DNA of 64,000 bases, taken from positions 1 through 64,000 of the IMG/VR virus record IMGVR_UViG_3300027704_000015; one strand, written 5' to 3'. Made by a program: the position numbers and the translations under genes. The notes beneath the pieces were generated by a model. It had not been told where the DNA came from and did not search any database. It saw only the letters and a list, made by a program, of their open reading frames with translations. Below, in pieces: positions 56,872-64,000 of this stretch. Position 1 is the first letter of the stretch; each line of letters starts with the position of its first letter. The DNA comes from a virus.

Positions 56872-57434
56872 AAAAGTTACTATATATAATATGTTTATTG
56901 ATTAGTTTTAACGCAGGCGCTCAATGTATAACTGGTCAGACTTCTACTACTGTTCCTGCAGGACCTTATCAACCAGGGGATGTTGTTACTGTAACATATA
57001 CTTTAAATAATTTTACAGGAATATTCATTAATTGGATTCATGCATTTCAGATAAATTTATCCCCAGCTTGGATTAATTTAACACCTATAACCACTCCACT
57101 TAATCCAGCAGGATCTGCAGGGAATTGGGTATGGGATTTGCAGCATACATTTATAGGAGGATTGAACTTTGGACCAGGGTGGAGGTTTGATAATACAGGT
57201 AATGTAGATTGGGGAACTACCTCCACAGGTCCGTTCACAGTGAGTTTTACCGTTGAGGTGGGTCCAACATGTACCCCAGATGTTTTAACTATTGATATGC
57301 TAGTAATAGATGATTGCACAACTGGTGGTTGGACGGGAGGTGGAGGAGCTTGCTGTACTGATCCAGCATTTCAGGTATATAATGGAATTATACAAGTACC
57401 ACCTATTAATACATCACTAATAAACCATAACTAA
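56868..57434 (+). CDS. Exported beta-rich protein
   Basis: 188 aa. Signal peptide MKKLLYIICLLISFNAGAQ. Beta-sandwich-like (PYQPGDVVTVTYTLNNFTGI, FTVSFTVEVGPTC) and a Cys/Gly-rich end (CTTGGWTGGGGACCTDPAF). Third gene of an exported-protein operon. May be a ligand or cargo for the type-B protein before it. Confidence 0.65.
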   Translation: MKKLLYIICLLISFNAGAQCITGQTSTTVPAGPYQPGDVVTVTYTLNNFTGIFINWIHAFQINLSPAWINLTPITTPLNPAGSAGNWVWDLQHTFIGGLNFGPGWRFDNTGNVDWGTTSTGPFTVSFTVEVGPTCTPDVLTIDMLVIDDCTTGGWTGGGGACCTDPAFQVYNGIIQVPPINTSLINHN

Positions 57435-57435
57435 G

Positions 57436-57466
57436 TTGGTAGTTTAAAATACTTTTCGTATATTTA
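57436..57466 (+). promoter_or_regulatory. Bacteroidetes-type promoter
   Basis: TTG 57436-57438, 20-nt spacer, TATATTTA 57459-57466; 87 nt before the Hsp20 ATG. Confidence 0.75.
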
Positions 57467-57553
57467 TATTAAATAACTTATTGATACTGCGGGTCAGCAA
57501 GTTATATTAAAACAATAATGTTTAATAATTAAAATTATCTAAGGAGATTTATT

Positions 57554-57967
57554 ATGGGAAATTTAACACCATTCGGCACATCGCCATTCGACGTCCTTTT
57601 CAAGGACTTTTTCAAGACAGATGTAGACTACCAGTTTGCAGATGCAACTAAACTAAACCATCCAGTAGACATATACGAGGCCAATGACGGTCTTAATATA
57701 GATATTGCTTGTGTTGGGTTAACTAAAAAGGATATTGAGCTCACTATTGAGGGAGATATTCTTCGAGTAGAATATAAAAAAGAAGCTGGCCATAACGGGG
57801 CAGAATACATTCAGAGAAACATTGCTAAACGAGCGTTCAACTTTGGATGGAGAATAAGCGGAAGATTTGATCTATCAAATTTACAAGCTAAACTAGAAAA
57901 TGGTTTACTAACTCTATTTGCACCAATTGCAGATGAGGCTAAACCTAAATCTATAACTATTAAGTAG
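57554..57967 (+). CDS. Hsp20 (alpha-crystallin) small heat-shock protein
   Basis: 137 aa. The alpha-crystallin domain runs from HPVDIYEANDGLNIDIACVG through GLTKKDIELTIEGDILRVEY to RFDLSNLQAKLENGLLTLFA, and ends with KPKSITIK. Family members are ATP-independent holdases. Common in T4-like cyanophages and relatives. Good ribosome-binding site (AAGGAG). Confidence 0.9.
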   Translation: MGNLTPFGTSPFDVLFKDFFKTDVDYQFADATKLNHPVDIYEANDGLNIDIACVGLTKKDIELTIEGDILRVEYKKEAGHNGAEYIQRNIAKRAFNFGWRISGRFDLSNLQAKLENGLLTLFAPIADEAKPKSITIK

Positions 57968-57975
57968 AGTCTATT

Positions 57976-58212
57976 ATGATGTTTGCAAGTAAGAGAAGGA
58001 GTTTATTAAAAACTATTAGTTGGAGGATCGTAGGGACCATAGATACAATGGCCTTAGGGTGGTTTATTACTGGTAGCCCTTTAGTAGGATTAAAAATAGG
58101 GGCATTAGAACTATTTACTAAGTTCATCTTATACTATTTTCATGAAAGAACTTGGATCAATTGCAAATACGGTATAGATTCTAAAGTTAAAAAGGTTATA
58201 GAAAAACAATAA
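57976..58212 (+). CDS. DUF2061 membrane protein
   Basis: 78 aa. RRSLLKTISWRIVGTIDTMA then LGWFITGSPLVGLKIGALEL and FTKFILYYFHERTW match the DUF2061 family (two membrane helices). Role unknown; a bacterial-type auxiliary gene. Confidence 0.85.
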   Translation: MMFASKRRSLLKTISWRIVGTIDTMALGWFITGSPLVGLKIGALELFTKFILYYFHERTWINCKYGIDSKVKKVIEKQ

Positions 58213-58247
58213 AAAGCTGGCCCGCACGTCAATTTAAAAAATACATC

Positions 58248-58478
58248 ATGAATAGAAAAGTATGGAAGTATGAGGATGAATACTGGGTAATACATAGAAG
58301 TATACCTGAACATCAAATGTCACCAAAATCGTTAGGTTATAATTCTGATGATAAAAACAAAATGGTACGAGTTTGGGTAGAGTATCTACGTGATAATTGC
58401 AATAATATCGAGAAGGTTTTTAGTAAAGACGGTGTATTCTTATTCTGTGAGCAAATTAAATCTGCAGAATTAGTATAA
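58248..58478 (+). CDS. Small phage protein
   Basis: 76 aa (KYEDEYWVIHRSIPEHQMSP, VWVEYLRDNCNNIEKVFSKD). Soluble, unknown family. Confidence 0.5.
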   Translation: MNRKVWKYEDEYWVIHRSIPEHQMSPKSLGYNSDDKNKMVRVWVEYLRDNCNNIEKVFSKDGVFLFCEQIKSAELV

Positions 58479-58483
58479 AACAG

Positions 58484-58514
58484 TTGCTTTTACGATTTAT
58501 TTTAATTATATTCT
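58484..58514 (+). promoter_or_regulatory. Weak Bacteroidetes-type promoter
   Basis: TTG 58484-58486, 20-nt spacer, TATATTCT 58507-58514; fits less well than other copies. Confidence 0.5.
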
Positions 58515-58519
58515 ATAAT

Positions 58520-58622
<103 letters not shown>

Positions 58623-58645
58623 ATATTTATAATAAGAGGAATAAT

Positions 58646-58819
58646 ATGAAATATAAAGAACAAGTACAGTCAAGAGCGGAAGCAATCGTTAATTTATTAG
58701 AAACGTTAGAGCGTGGACTTCAAGCTAACGCTATAAGTAAATCAGAAGCAGTTAAGTTGGTTGCTAAATTAAGACGTCTAATTACTGAGATAGATAACTT
58801 CGCTGACCTCGAGGGGTAA
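58646..58819 (+). CDS. 57-aa helical protein
   Basis: ATG 58646 after AAGAGGA; MKYKEQVQSRAEAIVNLLET then LERGLQANAISKSEAVKLVA. Two helices. Stop is 1 nt before the next gene. Unknown. Confidence 0.6.
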   Translation: MKYKEQVQSRAEAIVNLLETLERGLQANAISKSEAVKLVAKLRRLITEIDNFADLEG

Positions 58820-58820
58820 A

Positions 58821-60152
58821 ATGCAGAAACACTTATTTCCAATTATAATTACGCTAAGTGCACTTGCCGTTTCAGGTAGTGCTGCATTCTATTCTGTTTA
58901 TGGATTAAGTAAGTTGTTTGCGGGAGCAAGCTTACAAGTTATGATTATGGCTGGTTCATTAGAGTTTGCAAAATTGGTTGTTGCATCTTTACTATACCAG
59001 TATTGGGACACAATAAATAAAGGTTTACGAGCATATCTATCTATAGCATGTCTTGTGTTAATACTAATAACATCAGGTGGTATATATGGATTCTTATCAG
59101 GCGCATATCAATCCACTGCTACTCAATCAGAGCTACTTGACAAATCCCTTATGATTCTAAATCAAAAACAGATTAGATTTGAGGAGCAGAAAGAGGATCT
59201 TAAGATAGAAAAGCAGGGATTATCTAAATCAATATCAGATCTAAGAGTCGCTCTATCTAATCCAGCGCAAGTGCAGTACATAGATAAGGAATCAGGTACG
59301 TTAATTACAACATCATCATCTTCAGCAAGAAGAGCTCTTCAAGGTGAACTATCTACAGCTACTAATAACAGAGATGTTATAAATTTAAAGATGGAAGCTG
59401 TAATGGATTCTATTAATAAAACAGATATGGCATTGCTAGATAAAGAGATATCTAATGAAGCTGAGAGTGAGCTAGGTCCTTTAAAATATTTAGCTGAAAT
59501 AACTGGTAAGGATATGGGAGTTGTTGTTAATTGGTTCTTATTATTAATTATATTTGTATTTGATCCTTTAGCTATAGCGTTAGTAGTAGCAGCTAATATG
59601 GCATTTGCACAAATAACTCCTAAAGTTACTATGTCTGTACCAGTCGGTAAAAAGTTTAACACACCCTACCCAGTACCTTTGAACATTGAGAACCCATCAA
59701 GTGAATTAAAAACTCGTGTTGCTAATAATCAAGCAAGATTAAAAGATCAAGAGTATAGTCAAGATAACTGGGATATTAAAGTGCATAGTTCAAGTTTAAA
59801 TCCGAACAGTTTATCTAGTAGTATTAAGGTTGAGAGAAAGGATCTAGTAATGGATGATCTTGAGACGAATATATCTAAACCGGAAAAGGTTGAAATTGGA
59901 TTAGATGCGTTGATCGATATACTGGAGGATGAAGAATTGCAACTACCAGAAAATTCTGTTACTGAGACTGATATACCCTTACCAGTTGAAAAAAATATTC
60001 CAGCTGCTGAGCAATCAAGCGAGCACACACTATACCATGGTGATTCAAAGCAAAAATCATTAAGTACTAACGATAAACGTAGAAAGCGTGTTATCAAACG
60101 ACCTAAACACAATCCAAACAAACCACATAACCCGAACCCTTATAAAGGATAA
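58821..60152 (+). CDS. Multi-pass membrane protein with coiled coil
   Basis: 443 aa. Three N-terminal helices (PIIITLSALAVSGSAAFYSV, LQVMIMAGSLEFAKLVVASL, AYLSIACLVLILITSGGIYG), a long coiled coil (RFEEQKEDLKIEKQGLSKSI), a fourth helix (VVNWFLLLIIFVFDPLAIAL) and a charged basic tail (NDKRRKRVIKRPKHNPNKPH). The layout recalls DUF4407-like proteins. Function unknown; could be an inner-membrane exclusion or entry protein. Confidence 0.65.
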   Translation: MQKHLFPIIITLSALAVSGSAAFYSVYGLSKLFAGASLQVMIMAGSLEFAKLVVASLLYQYWDTINKGLRAYLSIACLVLILITSGGIYGFLSGAYQSTATQSELLDKSLMILNQKQIRFEEQKEDLKIEKQGLSKSISDLRVALSNPAQVQYIDKESGTLITTSSSSARRALQGELSTATNNRDVINLKMEAVMDSINKTDMALLDKEISNEAESELGPLKYLAEITGKDMGVVVNWFLLLIIFVFDPLAIALVVAANMAFAQITPKVTMSVPVGKKFNTPYPVPLNIENPSSELKTRVANNQARLKDQEYSQDNWDIKVHSSSLNPNSLSSSIKVERKDLVMDDLETNISKPEKVEIGLDALIDILEDEELQLPENSVTETDIPLPVEKNIPAAEQSSEHTLYHGDSKQKSLSTNDKRRKRVIKRPKHNPNKPHNPNPYKG

Positions 60153-60153
60153 G

Positions 60154-60184
60154 TTGGTTAACTTATTTTTTTTTCGTATATTTA
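60154..60184 (+). promoter_or_regulatory. Bacteroidetes-type promoter, near-leaderless
   Basis: TTG 60154-60156, 20-nt T-rich spacer, TATATTTA 60177-60184; ATG at 60190, 5 nt later. Confidence 0.75.
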
Positions 60185-60189
60185 ATTAT

Positions 60190-60696
60190 ATGGCAAAGAA
60201 AATAAAAACTGTTTACAATAGTTACACTGACGGTGGTGAACGATACATGATATGTCGTAATAGCATTGAGGGTGGTAGATGGTGGAAAGGTAACTTATGC
60301 GGAGAGTGGGTAAAGGTTAATGTAGATACAACTGCTACCCTTTGTCATAGATGTGTAAATAAAGTTACTGAGCCTCCTAAATTTACTCCCAGGTATGCCC
60401 CTACAGGTCGACCAAAAGGCTGGCAATGGATGACAGAGTTTGTAGATAAGGACGGTAAGGTTTATCATAAAGGTAAAGAGCAACCTGCTCTTGAAGGCAC
60501 ATTACCAGTAACTATAGTTGAGAAGGTTAGTAATAAAAAACGATTAACTAAGCGTGAACGAGAAACTCAACGAAGAAATGATGCATCAAAGATATATACT
60601 CTTAAGAAGAAATTAGCTAAAGCTAAATTTAAGAAAGATAGAAAGCCCTTGGAGGTGCAAATCCGGAAACTTACTAGAAAAATAAAAGTTAAATAA
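60190..60696 (+). CDS. Basic Cys-containing phage protein
   Basis: 168 aa from ATG 60190; an open frame from 60088 would start inside the previous gene and before the promoter. YMICRNSIEGGRWWKGNLCG and ATLCHRCVNKVTEPP suggest zinc binding; the C-terminus is very basic (KKLAKAKFKKDRKPLEVQIR). Probably binds nucleic acid. Confidence 0.6.
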   Translation: MAKKIKTVYNSYTDGGERYMICRNSIEGGRWWKGNLCGEWVKVNVDTTATLCHRCVNKVTEPPKFTPRYAPTGRPKGWQWMTEFVDKDGKVYHKGKEQPALEGTLPVTIVEKVSNKKRLTKRERETQRRNDASKIYTLKKKLAKAKFKKDRKPLEVQIRKLTRKIKVK

Positions 60697-60698
60697 GT

Positions 60699-60728
60699 TT
60701 GTTTATTTAATTTTTTTTCGTATATTAT
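60699..60728 (+). promoter_or_regulatory. Bacteroidetes-type promoter, near-leaderless
   Basis: TTTG ending 60701, 19-nt T-rich spacer, TATATTAT 60721-60728; ATG at 60734, 5 nt later. Confidence 0.7.
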
Positions 60729-60733
60729 ACTAT

Positions 60734-60943
60734 ATGGATAAACTAATATACACTCGTGGTACTCATTCTAATGAAATACAGAAGGTTGAACTAGATGTTA
60801 ATGAAAATATAGACATACATGATTTTAAAAGAGTATGTAAGCAGCTAGCATGTGCATTAGGTTATGACGCATTGAGTGTTCAACAGGCTTTTGAAGGTAA
60901 AACATCACAAGTAGATAAATTAAAGCAAATTTTAAAAGGTTAA
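60734..60943 (+). CDS. Small phage protein
   Basis: 69 aa (VELDVNENIDIHDFKRVCKQ, LACALGYDALSVQQAFEGKT). Helical. Leads the ClpP-HD-sigma operon. Unknown. Confidence 0.55.
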   Translation: MDKLIYTRGTHSNEIQKVELDVNENIDIHDFKRVCKQLACALGYDALSVQQAFEGKTSQVDKLKQILKG

Positions 60944-60945
60944 AT

Positions 60946-61608
60946 ATGTCAAAGAATATATACGGTAATTACGAGGAGCAAGAAGAAGATTTGAATAAAA
61001 ACTCAAACGCATCTGACGAGGAAGTTTATTATGAAGATGAGCTTGAGAAAAAGCATCTCTATAAAGAGATAGAATTTGCAGTAGATGTAGAAGATAGTAT
61101 TATCTATATTATAGGTGAAATTGAAGATTTCGGTTTATATGATTTTATGGTTAGGTGTAGAGCTATATTGCGTAATCGTCAAGAGGGTGATGATTCACCA
61201 ATTAATGTAGTTATTGACTCTGTAGGTGGTGATGTGTATGAGATGTTCGGTATAATCGATTATATTGAAAGTCTGGAGAAAAACAGTAACATTAAAGTTA
61301 ATACAATATGTAGAGGTAAAGCAATGAGTGCAGGTGCAATGATACTAGCCAGTGGTACAGGTAAGAGATATGCTAGCAAGAGGTCAACAATAATGATACA
61401 TGAAGGTTCATCGATGCAAGCAGGTAAGTCATCAGATTTAAAAGCTGCACATAAATATAATTCACATCTAGAAGAAATGGCTAATGCATTATTAGGTGAG
61501 AAGACATCAAAAGATAAAAAATTCTGGTCTGAACAAACAAAAACTGACCTTTATTTATCCGCAAAAGATGCTCAAAAGTTGGGCGTTATAGACGGTATAA
61601 TTAATTAA
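60946..61608 (+). CDS. clpP: ClpP-like serine protease
   Basis: 220 aa. After a 45-aa acidic N-terminal extension the ClpP fold follows: VVIDSVGGDVYEMFGIID, GKAMSAGAMILASG with nucleophile S128, TIMIHEGSS with H152, and KTDLYLSAKDAQKLGVIDGI with D201. Spacing fits the ClpP triad (24 and 49 residues here). ClpP needs an unfoldase (ClpX or ClpA) from the host, or none is in this window. Could mature virion proteins or degrade tagged peptides, including tmRNA-tagged ones. Confidence 0.88.
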   Translation: MSKNIYGNYEEQEEDLNKNSNASDEEVYYEDELEKKHLYKEIEFAVDVEDSIIYIIGEIEDFGLYDFMVRCRAILRNRQEGDDSPINVVIDSVGGDVYEMFGIIDYIESLEKNSNIKVNTICRGKAMSAGAMILASGTGKRYASKRSTIMIHEGSSMQAGKSSDLKAAHKYNSHLEEMANALLGEKTSKDKKFWSEQTKTDLYLSAKDAQKLGVIDGIIN

Positions 61609-61611
61609 TAT

Positions 61612-62433
61612 ATGAAATTAAACGAAAAACAAATTACAGGAAACTGGGCAGATTTAATTGGTCGTATTACACACCAATTTAGTGGTGAACGACAAGACAA
61701 GTTATTAGAAATGTATAACTACTTTGCAGATAGAATGATGTTCGCCCCTGCAAGCTCTAGGGAGCATTACCATAATTGTTTTCCAGGTGGTTACGTGGAT
61801 CATGTTTTACGTGTTATGGATTGTTCATTTGATCTATACAATTCCTGGATGATGCAAGGTGCTTACACTGACAACTACTCGGTTGAAGAGTTAATGTTTG
61901 CTGCATTAAATCATGATTTAGGTAAGATAGGTGATCTAGAGAATGATACCTACATACCCAACACGTCTGAATGGCATAGAAAGAACCAGGGAGCTCTGTA
62001 TACAGTAAATCCTAAAACTGAATTTAGTCTTGTTCCAGATAGAAGTTTATTTTTATTACAGCATTTTGGTATTAAATACTCTTGGAATGAGTTCTTAGGT
62101 ATACGGACGCATGATGGTATGTATGAAGAAGCTAATAAGCCATATCTAGTTAGTTTTAATCCTGACTCTAGATTACGTTCAAATTTACCTCTTATACTCC
62201 ATCAAGCTGATATGATGGCTTCTAGAGTAGAGTGGGAGCGATGGAAGTATGGTGAAAACGGGCTACAAGGTAATCGAACATTAACAGATGTATCTAAAGA
62301 CAAGATGATGGATCATGTAGTTAAGAAACCAGCAGCTGCACCGAAATCTGTCCCTAAAAAGAAACCAAATCCTGCTTCACAACTTAATACTGGAGCAGAT
62401 ACTAGTAAACTATTTGATGAGTTATTCAAATGA
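61612..62433 (+). CDS. HD-domain phosphohydrolase
   Basis: 273 aa. HNCFPGGYVDHVLRV gives the first His and LNHDLGKIG the HD pair; later RTHDGMYEE and LHQADMMASRVEWERWKYG provide the remaining His and Asp. The family cleaves phosphate from (d)NTPs or signalling nucleotides such as cyclic dinucleotides or ppGpp. Basic Pro/Lys tail (KKPAAAPKSVPKKKPNPA). Substrate cannot be told; anti-signalling or nucleotide-pool functions are open. Confidence 0.82.
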   Translation: MKLNEKQITGNWADLIGRITHQFSGERQDKLLEMYNYFADRMMFAPASSREHYHNCFPGGYVDHVLRVMDCSFDLYNSWMMQGAYTDNYSVEELMFAALNHDLGKIGDLENDTYIPNTSEWHRKNQGALYTVNPKTEFSLVPDRSLFLLQHFGIKYSWNEFLGIRTHDGMYEEANKPYLVSFNPDSRLRSNLPLILHQADMMASRVEWERWKYGENGLQGNRTLTDVSKDKMMDHVVKKPAAAPKSVPKKKPNPASQLNTGADTSKLFDELFK

Positions 62434-62723
62434 TAATAGCAATAATAATTTTAAGCATAGCATTAATATGCTCACTGTATGCCAATTACAATATACTTAA
62501 GAAGTATGAGCGAGGTGAGGAATATATAACGAATTTAGAAACATGGTTTGTTCAATTCTCTAAAACTATCACTAACATGAACAAGGAAATGGAGAAGATA
62601 GATAAGAGAGGAGCATTTTCATCTGATGATGAAGTTGGATATTTCTTTAAAGAACTCAAATCTATTATTGGTAAAATAAACAACTTAGGAGATAATGATG
62701 AATCTAACTCAAACGAGCTCTAG
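62430..62723 (+). CDS. Single-pass membrane coiled-coil protein
   Basis: 97 aa. N-terminal helix (IIAIIILSIALICSLYANYN) and charged coiled coil (FSKTITNMNKEMEKIDKRGA). Overlaps both neighbours. Unknown. Confidence 0.6.
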   Translation: MIIAIIILSIALICSLYANYNILKKYERGEEYITNLETWFVQFSKTITNMNKEMEKIDKRGAFSSDDEVGYFFKELKSIIGKINNLGDNDESNSNEL

Positions 62724-63498
62724 CCTTTCACCTGTACAAGAATTTTATGAATGGTATGCAATTTTTGAAGCTGAACGTAAAGCTACAAAACAAAAAAAGC
62801 GCCGCGGGTACTTTTTTGAAGAAAACGAAAAAGCTATTATAGCGTATAATAATGAACCAGATTATCATCTACGTAATAAAGTTTACTCCCAGCATATTCA
62901 TAAACCCTTTATGAAGTTAGCTGAAAATATAATTCATACCTTTAAATTCTATTGTTTCGATGATTGCTATGCTGATGTACAAGCAGAAGTGGTAGCTTAT
63001 CTTATAGAAAAGATTGATAAATTTGATCCAACAAAAGGATCTAAAGCATACTCATACTTCAGTATAGTAGCTAAAAACTATTTAATTTATAATAATAATG
63101 AAAATTATAAAAAGATGAAACAGAAGACTGATCTAACTGTAGTAGATTTATCACGTAATATTACTAATGAAATAGTACGAGCTGAGTATGTAGAATCTAA
63201 AAAAGATTTTACCGATCTCATGGTAGAATTCTGGGATGATAATCTTAATGTTATATTTACGCGCAAGAAGGATATTAGGGTAGCTGCAGCAATAGCGGAA
63301 CTTTTTCGTCGACGAGACAATTTAGAGATTTATAATAAGAAAGCTCTATATATATTGATACGTGAGATGGCAGACGTAAAGACGCAATACATTACTAAAG
63401 TGGTGAATCAGATGAGAAAAATATATAATTATATGTGGGAGGAATATAATATTAAAGGAAAGCTTCCTGCATATGATCAAAACTCTAAATATTTCTAA
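62695..63498 (+). CDS. T4 gp55-like late sigma factor
   Basis: 267 aa. The core AENIIHTFKFYCFDDCYADV, then AYLIEKIDKFDPTKGSKAYS and YFSIVAKNYLIYNNNENYKK follows the region-2-like pattern of T4 gp55 family sigma factors. The C-terminal helical part (RRRDNLEIYNKKALYILIRE) would supply the promoter contact. Expected to direct RNA polymerase to late promoters; the motif at 8609 and 21323 is a candidate target. Starts MMNLTQ, overlapping the previous gene by 29 nt. Confidence 0.8.
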   Translation: MMNLTQTSSSLSPVQEFYEWYAIFEAERKATKQKKRRGYFFEENEKAIIAYNNEPDYHLRNKVYSQHIHKPFMKLAENIIHTFKFYCFDDCYADVQAEVVAYLIEKIDKFDPTKGSKAYSYFSIVAKNYLIYNNNENYKKMKQKTDLTVVDLSRNITNEIVRAEYVESKKDFTDLMVEFWDDNLNVIFTRKKDIRVAAAIAELFRRRDNLEIYNKKALYILIREMADVKTQYITKVVNQMRKIYNYMWEEYNIKGKLPAYDQNSKYF

Positions 63499-63507
63499 TT
63501 ATTATAT

Positions 63508-63900
63508 ATGGATAAAGATAGTGAAATATTTAAAGGAAAGAGTTTTTCCGATATAGCTAAGGATTTATACGGTGCATCTAAGAAAAAAGAGTCACAAATA
63601 AACCTACTTATATCAGAATTAAAGCCGTTTGTGACTAACATCGGTGATGCAACATTAATAGTACCTTTAATAAAAGACTACCTTGAGGTAAGCGTAAAAA
63701 ATGATGATCAATTGGCTAAATTACTAGCAGTAGTTCAGCGATTAATTGGTAATAACGTGCAAGGTGAAGGCGATTTTGGTATCTCTGAAGAAGAGAAGCA
63801 GCAGCTTCTTGATGAACTGGAAGCTATCAACCATACTAATAAAAAGATCGACGACACAGTTAAGGGTATAAGCAATGGGCTACAAAAAAATAAGGAATAA
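63508..63900 (+). CDS. Helical phage protein
   Basis: 130 aa. Helices (SFSDIAKDLYGASKKKESQI, VSVKNDDQLAKLLAVVQRLI, EEKQQLLDELEAINHTNKKI). Follows the sigma gene by 9 nt and overlaps the next gene by 26 nt. Could belong to late transcription or structure; unknown. Confidence 0.55.
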   Translation: MDKDSEIFKGKSFSDIAKDLYGASKKKESQINLLISELKPFVTNIGDATLIVPLIKDYLEVSVKNDDQLAKLLAVVQRLIGNNVQGEGDFGISEEEKQQLLDELEAINHTNKKIDDTVKGISNGLQKNKE

Positions 63901-64000
63901 TAAAGCTAAGTTTTATAATCCGGTTGGTCCTCAGACACCGGTAACACCTCAAGATCTAGAGCATTCAGCTAATCTTCGCATTACTGAAATCAATACTGAG
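63875..64000 (+). CDS. Phage protein, N-terminal part
   Basis: ATG at 63875, open to the window end: MGYKKIRNNKAKFYNPVGPQ then TPVTPQDLEHSANLRITEIN. 42 residues seen; unknown. Confidence 0.55.
   Translation, partial: MGYKKIRNNKAKFYNPVGPQTPVTPQDLEHSANLRITEINTE

Noticed and set aside
60088-60190. Longer N-terminus for the basic Cys protein
   Set aside because: It would start within the previous gene and run through the promoter at 60154.

Overview
The window is a piece of a large tailed-phage genome, most likely a T4-superfamily myovirus of a marine Bacteroidota (Flavobacteriia-like) host. Evidence for a phage: almost gapless + strand coding, tail-fibre proteins, a T4 gp55-like late sigma factor, lysis enzymes, a histone-like small protein, an HNH and a GIY-YIG nuclease, and at least 16 proteins that start with a T4-style head-targeting and protease-cleavage leader. 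Evidence for the host: about twenty copies of a promoter with the Bacteroidetes layout TTG-N20-TANNTTTA, signal peptides ending in AQ or SAQ, several C-terminal domains of the type IX secretion system (T9SS), a DUF4494-like protein, and a tmRNA whose tag (GEHVEMAMAA) begins with GE as Bacteroidetes tags do. No terminase, portal, major capsid, tail tube or polymerase gene lies in the window.

Layout. (1) 1-14.3 kb and 21.6-22.3 kb: a head-cargo region. Gene after gene begins MIKLKDIL-x-E or xFNIKNWQDK...E, which resembles the capsid-targeting sequence of T4 internal proteins that gp21 cuts after (L/I)xE. Cargo includes a zinc metallopeptidase, a papain-like protein, a HAD phosphatase and a ParB-like domain. 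Three large proteins (952, 777 and 652 aa) carry the same site many times between small domains, often as EGKLTE, so they look like polyproteins cut inside the prohead. (2) 14.3-21.3 kb: a nuclease, a 1398-aa secreted repeat protein with a T9SS sorting domain, outer-membrane and small membrane proteins, and a holin candidate. (3) 22.4-27.7 kb: structural and tail-fibre genes. (4) 27.7-34.1 kb: M23 peptidase, a glycosyltransferase-like gene, and exported proteins including two more with T9SS-like tails. (5) 34.2-38.7 kb: an HNH gene, a long structured intergenic region, a CobS-like AAA+ ATPase and small genes that look richer in GC than their surroundings. (6) 38.8-54.7 kb: early or middle type genes under the repeated promoter: nucleotidase, cupin, GIY-YIG, lytic transglycosylase, UV endonuclease, carbamoyltransferase, glycosyltransferase, a CobT-like VWA protein and many small zinc-ribbon proteins. 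(7) 54.7-55.0 kb: a circularly permuted tmRNA gene. (8) 55.0-64 kb: a second exported-protein operon with a T9SS type-B sorting domain, Hsp20, DUF2061, ClpP, an HD hydrolase and the late sigma factor.

How it may work together. The host RNA polymerase can read the Bacteroidetes-type promoters, several of which sit so close to the ATG that the mRNA would be nearly leaderless. Such promoters are almost absent from the cargo and structural block (2-27 kb), where a different motif (CTATTTATTATAGATAA) precedes two transcription units and is a candidate for the gp55-like sigma factor. Cargo would be packaged, cleaved and injected with the DNA. Exported proteins with T9SS tails would use the host secretion machine to reach the infected cell's surface. 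The tmRNA and ClpP could form a phage-run ribosome rescue and degradation route. These functional links are inference; the motifs are read directly from the sequence.
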